A stretch of 64,000 nucleotides of DNA from Aphrophora alni (lineage: Eukaryota; Arthropoda; Insecta; Hemiptera; Aphrophoridae), in assembly GCA_963513935.1 (NCBI GenBank), contig OY740765.1, forward strand, positions 116,689,362-116,753,361, read 5' to 3'. Positions 59,837-64,000 of this stretch are shown here, piece by piece. The translations under genes were made by a program, and so were the position numbers. Below the pieces are notes generated by a model that was not told the DNA's origin, searched no databases, and saw nothing but the letters and a program-made list of their open reading frames with translations. How positions within the stretch are numbered: the first letter of the stretch is position 1; each line of letters opens with the position of its first letter.

Positions 59837-59956
59837 ATTGAAGGAAGTGCAGCAGGACAGTTGCGTTTAATGACTGCTCAACATCACGCTCAACAGCATC
59901 AACCTCCGCCACCACCACAATCTGCATTGTCATCTAAGTCAGCGACCACACCACCG
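59837..59956 (+). CDS. Exon of Q-rich co-activator-like gene (exon H, 40 codons)
   Basis: Acceptor ttttgttatcag ends at 59836 and donor gtgagt starts at 59957; phase 0 at both ends. The peptide begins IEGSAAGQLRLMTAQHHAQQ, then HQPPPPPQSALSSKSATTPP. The N-terminal GSAAGQLRLMTAQHH is non-repetitive and probably conserved; the rest is His/Gln/Pro-rich. It adds 40 codons, making 591 in all across the eight exons. The gene continues beyond, since this exon also ends in a donor. Confidence 0.8.
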
Positions 59957-62900
59957 GTGAGTTCTCCTTATTTATTTTATAAAGGCACAATTTGTATGGA
60001 AATTGTACCTACTATAACACTAAAAAACAGAATGTCCCATGATTAGTTTTCAATATTTAATTTGTTGTAGGTATTTTATTTACCAACCGATTTGGGTGAA
60101 ATGTTTTGCATGGGCTCCATTATGGGACACAACAAAAGTATATCATAACAATATCAACCATTTTATGTAAAAGGAAAAGGATGTGAAAACATTTTAAATA
60201 AAAAATCTATTTCTCAATAGTGTTTTAGTACGATATAAAGAAAGTTGTGTGATAAGTAATAAATTGTATATCGAGTTTTATGTGGTTATATCCATTTTGA
60301 GGTCACTTAAGTTTAAAAAAGTGGTTTATGAAATGTTGTTTGTCGTCTGATATATGTGCATTGCTCTACAGCCCCAATGTGTGGACTGTTTTAATCAAAT
60401 TTTTTATGTGGGCATATTTTGATCATATCTCGGTACATGTCTTCCATTGTTTAAGTAACTCAAAATTTGGAGGTTGCTGCCAAAGAATAAACACAAAATC
60501 GGCTCTAATGCGTTTGATAAGATTTTCCCCAAGTGCAGCCTCTAAAGATCCAGACAAAGCCATCTGTCCAAAAATACCAGTTCGTGAGTTATCATTAAAA
60601 AAAAACAAAAAACCTGTTATGGGGCTGTATAACATTTGTAATTTCTCAAAATTGGCTATACCGTCCTTCAAATTATATTTTTTCCTTGTTTAACTTTGGA
60701 AGTGGTAATCTGCTCGGACTGGGCTGAGTCACATTACTATGGTGGTAACCGGCTTACCTAGCATTAGAAATCACTTTTTTTTTTTTCAATTCAACATTTA
60801 TCCTAGTAAAAATCATTGTATCACAATAGTTTATATACTGTTTTAAATCTGATGTTCCAAACATTTATATTCATACAACCAAATAAAACGGTATAAATAA
60901 TATTTCATTAATTGGTGAAGTTTGTGTATTTCGCCGCTAATGAGTAACACAACAACTGCGTAGTTGTGAAACACAAATTTATGTAATTCTTTGAATAATT
61001 TTCACAAGTCCATATTTCTGCCTAACAAATCTACAGTGACATTGTTCTAAAGCGCGTTTCTTCATCTTTCGATTTGTGCTTTCCAAATCTTTCTAACTGT
61101 TATAGTTTCAAACCTATAAAAAATTTAACAAAATCAAGAATTTTAAAACATAAAATTTACATTTTTTCAATTCAACTTTTAAATTAAGTTTTGAAATAAT
61201 TTATATATCATTGCAAACCTAATATATCAATCTTCCAAAATCATATAAACAAAATTCTATATAGCAAAAGGTAAAAATTAAAGAATTTGTTGAAGTTGGA
61301 GTGTTTTGCTGCTAGGAAGGAGCATTAGCTAGCTAGGTAGGAGTTGTTTATGGTTCGTAGTAATATATAACAAAATACGATCTCATTTATCATATAATTT
61401 TTGTAAATGGTAATACTTGTTCAAATACAAGAAGTTGACAATATTTTAAAGTCTTTTTCTTCCTTTTTCGAACTGCATATTCCAAATTATCGTAGCTGTC
61501 AAAGTTTTTAAGATATATACATTTTACAAAGTTGTAACCAAGAATAACCAATCCATTTTTCTTTTCAATACGTTTTTAAAATGTCAAATGTCATATTTCC
61601 ATATATATTTTTTTTTTTTACGATCTTTATATCATTCATTGGAAAGAAGAATTTCAGATCTATTGAATGCTTTATTCTATTTCCCAGTCCAACTAATATT
61701 TAGGATTGGACTGGCAAGGAAAGTCATCATAACTCACGTGTCTTGTGACCTTGCTACTGCAGTTGTGTTAAAGTTAGCAATCTGACACCTAGCGGTGTCT
61801 AGTATAGTTTAGTGCGCTGTAAATTGCTGTTTTGAGAGTTTTTTTGCTTTGTAATTTATTGTGAATGATTTATTATGTTTTGTTGATATGTGTTGATACA
61901 GACTTATATTCACAACTATTGTAAGTGTTTGAATAGTCTAATTTTTATGCAAGTTTGTTGGTGATTTTTAGGTTAAAATGTTTGTGTCGTTAAGACAACT
62001 TTTCTCATTCTTGATTGCTTTACTCAAAAATGTATCATGTAGAAAATTTATAAATTCATAGTTCAATTTTATGTACATTTCTCTAAACAATGGTATATAA
62101 CAAGTTGTGTTTTGCATAATATTAATATTTCTTGTGTGAATTTTTCAAAATAATCCACTTTTTAAATAATAATAATAATTCGTCTTAAAAATTGATTTTT
62201 AAACATGTAAATTTTATAAATTGATTAATTTTTTTATCAACATTTAATCAGACCTACATTACAAAACTTTTATAAATTTTGAAAATTATTTTTAATTTGT
62301 TATATGTTGTAAATGGGTAAATTTTTGAAAATTTTCAAATCCCAGTCCCAATATATTTAAAAATAAATATTAATAGAGAAGATAATTTTAAATTTAAATT
62401 TAGCACTAAAACGACAAAATATGTTGTAATTATCATTACCAAGTTCAGTCTCCTATGTCAACTTGCTATAAATAAAGCTCAACCAAACTAAAGCAGGGGT
62501 TTTTCAGGAAAAAAATAATTAAGTTATATTGTTACTAAATAGCATAATTATTAATGTGAAAGTAGTTTCATAGTGAATTTATAAGATTATTGGGATATAT
62601 GACATGAATTACTTGTGTCATCTAGCGAAGCATCATTACCAAGTTCATTGGGATTTTGGCTTTAAATATGAATACTGGCTGCAACTAAAATTAGGCCAGC
62701 TGTTTCCATAACTTTTAAATCACATATTAAACAGGAAGTAGAAACAGCCATGTTGGATTCAGTTATTTGAGTTTGTTTATAGTGTATTGAAGACAGTTAC
62801 TTACAAGTTTGGATTTCTTCTACCTAATCATTACCAAATGCATCACAATACCTAACAGGTAAGAAAATTTAACAAAACAACTATTCATGCACATGGATCA

Positions 62901-63264
62901 TTATTATTTCAATATCTTAAGAACAAAATGTTTACATATATAATCTTAACTATACTCTTTTATATAACCCCACATTTCATCATTACAAAGGCAGTAGATC
63001 AACTTGGTATGACACTTTGAAATTGGGAATGACTTAATATGCTCTGGTGATTTATTTCTATTTAAAAATAAAATTGTAAGGCAAGTATACCTTATACAAC
63101 CAGTTAGCCCCTTGCCATATAATATAATCATCTTAATGGGACTTAAATGGCTTTAATATAACAACAAAATTTTAGAGATAAAACTTACAGTAAACGAATA
63201 GAAGTGATTAGTTAGGCCTGAATGGTGAACGTTTGTTTTGTTTTAGGGCATAGCACCTTGAAAA
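59957..63264 (+). other. Intron or flank after exon H
   Basis: Starts with a gtgagt donor. 60700-62500 shares blocks (TATAAATAATATT..., AATTGGTGAAGTTTG, ...GTGTATT) with the piggyBac-type element at 23938-25668 and may be an old relative, but no termini were found. No further exon was seen. The 121-codon frame at 60328-60693 and its antisense shadow are unrecognised. Confidence 0.45.
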
Positions 63265-63702
63265 ATGAAAACTAACAAAAAACTAAAAGAGAAAAGAGAT
63301 AGAGATCGTGCTTATAGGGCTAAAATTAAATCCTATGCTGCTGCTAAACAAAAAGAGCATGAAAGATATTTAAAAAGGAAAAATAAAGAGGAACTCACGC
63401 CGGTTGCGAACTTACTGCCAAGGGAGCAGGGAAATTTACTAATGAAATGGAAACAGCATTCAAAAGCCTATTGTGAAAGAAATTAAAGTCATGAAAAGGC
63501 AGTTGATATGTTAGAAGAAAACACACCTCCACCTAGTCCACTTAATAATGAAATAGTATTTAATCCCCAACCCTCAAATAGTAGGAAAGAAAGTGGGTTA
63601 AAAAGGAGAAAGAGAAATTTAATGAAAATGAAAAAGTTAGAAGAAAAATTGAAAGATATGAAAAAATCGAAAAACAAATATAAGAAACATTATGAAGAGT
63701 AA
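63265..63702 (+). pseudogene. Small basic coiled-coil protein of unknown family, one in-frame stop
   Basis: From ATG 63265 a single frame runs to the stop after 63699, broken only by TAA at 63484-63486. The first part begins MKTNKKLKEKRDRDRAYRAK, then IKSYAAAKQKEHERYLKRKN and KWKQHSKAYCERN. The second part has ENTPPPSPLNNEIVFNPQPS and a lysine/glutamate-rich helix (MKKLEEKLKDMKKSKNKYKK). The protein is highly basic and mostly helical. From memory, similar basic proteins with an xTPPPSP segment are widespread, multi-copy and uncharacterised in sap-sucking insects. Sequence to 64000 may continue it in other frames (TFADVIKDHLESKYKN near 63800). Probably mobile-element-derived; function unknown. 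Confidence 0.45.
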
Positions 63703-64000
63703 AGAAAATAAGGACTCTTGTGGAACTAAATGCAAATTGATACTTAAAAATGTCAATAAGAATAATGTAGGTACCTGTAAAGGTGAAAAGAAACTTAACA
63801 TTTGCTGATGTAATTAAAGATCACCTTGAATCAAAATATAAAAACTGTTTTTTTTACCAAAGAAAAACATACATTTAAAGACAATATTGGGTTAGCCACT
63901 AGTAGAAATATCCTAAAAAAGTACAACCTAATTAGGATATTGTAAAAAGTTTCAATGGCTGGCCAAAGGAAAAAGCATGACACTATTTGCTAGAAATGAT

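Noticed and set aside
60328..60693. 121-codon ORF after exon H
   Set aside because: No recognised motif, with a competing antisense ORF of similar quality.
1..64000. CRISPR arrays, bacterial operons, phage genes
   Set aside because: No regularly spaced short repeats or prokaryotic gene packing; introns and insect transposons show a nuclear eukaryotic sequence.
1..64000. tRNA or snRNA genes
   Set aside because: No A-box/B-box pair with cloverleaf or snRNA core was recognised by reading; a dedicated scan could still find one.

Overview
This window looks like insect nuclear DNA. It is very AT-rich, has GT-AG introns several kb long, and carries a broad insect-type set of mobile elements. It also has short runs of the insect telomere motif CCTAA/TTAGG. 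A sap-sucking insect (Hemiptera) would fit, but the species cannot be fixed from sequence alone. No bacterial genes, operons, CRISPR array, tRNA or rRNA were seen.

The only host gene I can support is one large plus-strand gene, seen as eight glutamine-rich internal exons at about 7.6, 13.8, 23.5, 25.9, 26.6, 29.5, 46.8 and 59.8 kb. All have consensus splice sites. Their phases agree with each other (all phase 0 except one matched phase-1 junction), and they join into 591 codons with no stop. The chain has no start or end inside the window. Its composition, and one conserved block in the 46.8-kb exon (AKTKTALANMLSIRLQ), suggest the Q-rich middle of a transcriptional co-activator. My leading guess is the trithorax-related/KMT2C-D family; this is inference from memory.

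The introns, up to 17 kb, are packed with mobile elements. From left to right these are: a Tigger-like transposon cut by the window edge; several long foldback repeats; a short hAT derivative with an 8-bp target duplication; a mariner relic with a CA/TA microsatellite; a hAT transposase relic split by a piggyBac-like element at TTAA; LINE 3' ends; a complete 1.34-kb DD41D Tc1/mariner element with two stops; a 1.7-kb piggyBac-type non-autonomous element; a second mariner relic; a Jockey-type LINE with a 13-bp target duplication and an internal deletion joining ORF1 to reverse transcriptase; a decayed I-like LINE with RNase H; mariner relics; a head-to-head pair of Penelope-like fragments with GIY-YIG endonuclease; two Tigger-type elements; and more LINE pieces. 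The far right holds a broken ORF for a small basic coiled-coil protein of unknown family.

The most unusual signal is a recurring palindromic motif of the type GAAGATGAYGAC...GTCATTGAAAC. It occurs in or near several foldback repeats (4.8, 11.5 and 50.2 kb, with weaker forms near 10.0, 12.7, 44.7 and 46.3 kb). Related sequence ends the Penelope-like pair. It may be the terminal structure of Penelope-type elements, possibly a decayed small ribozyme.
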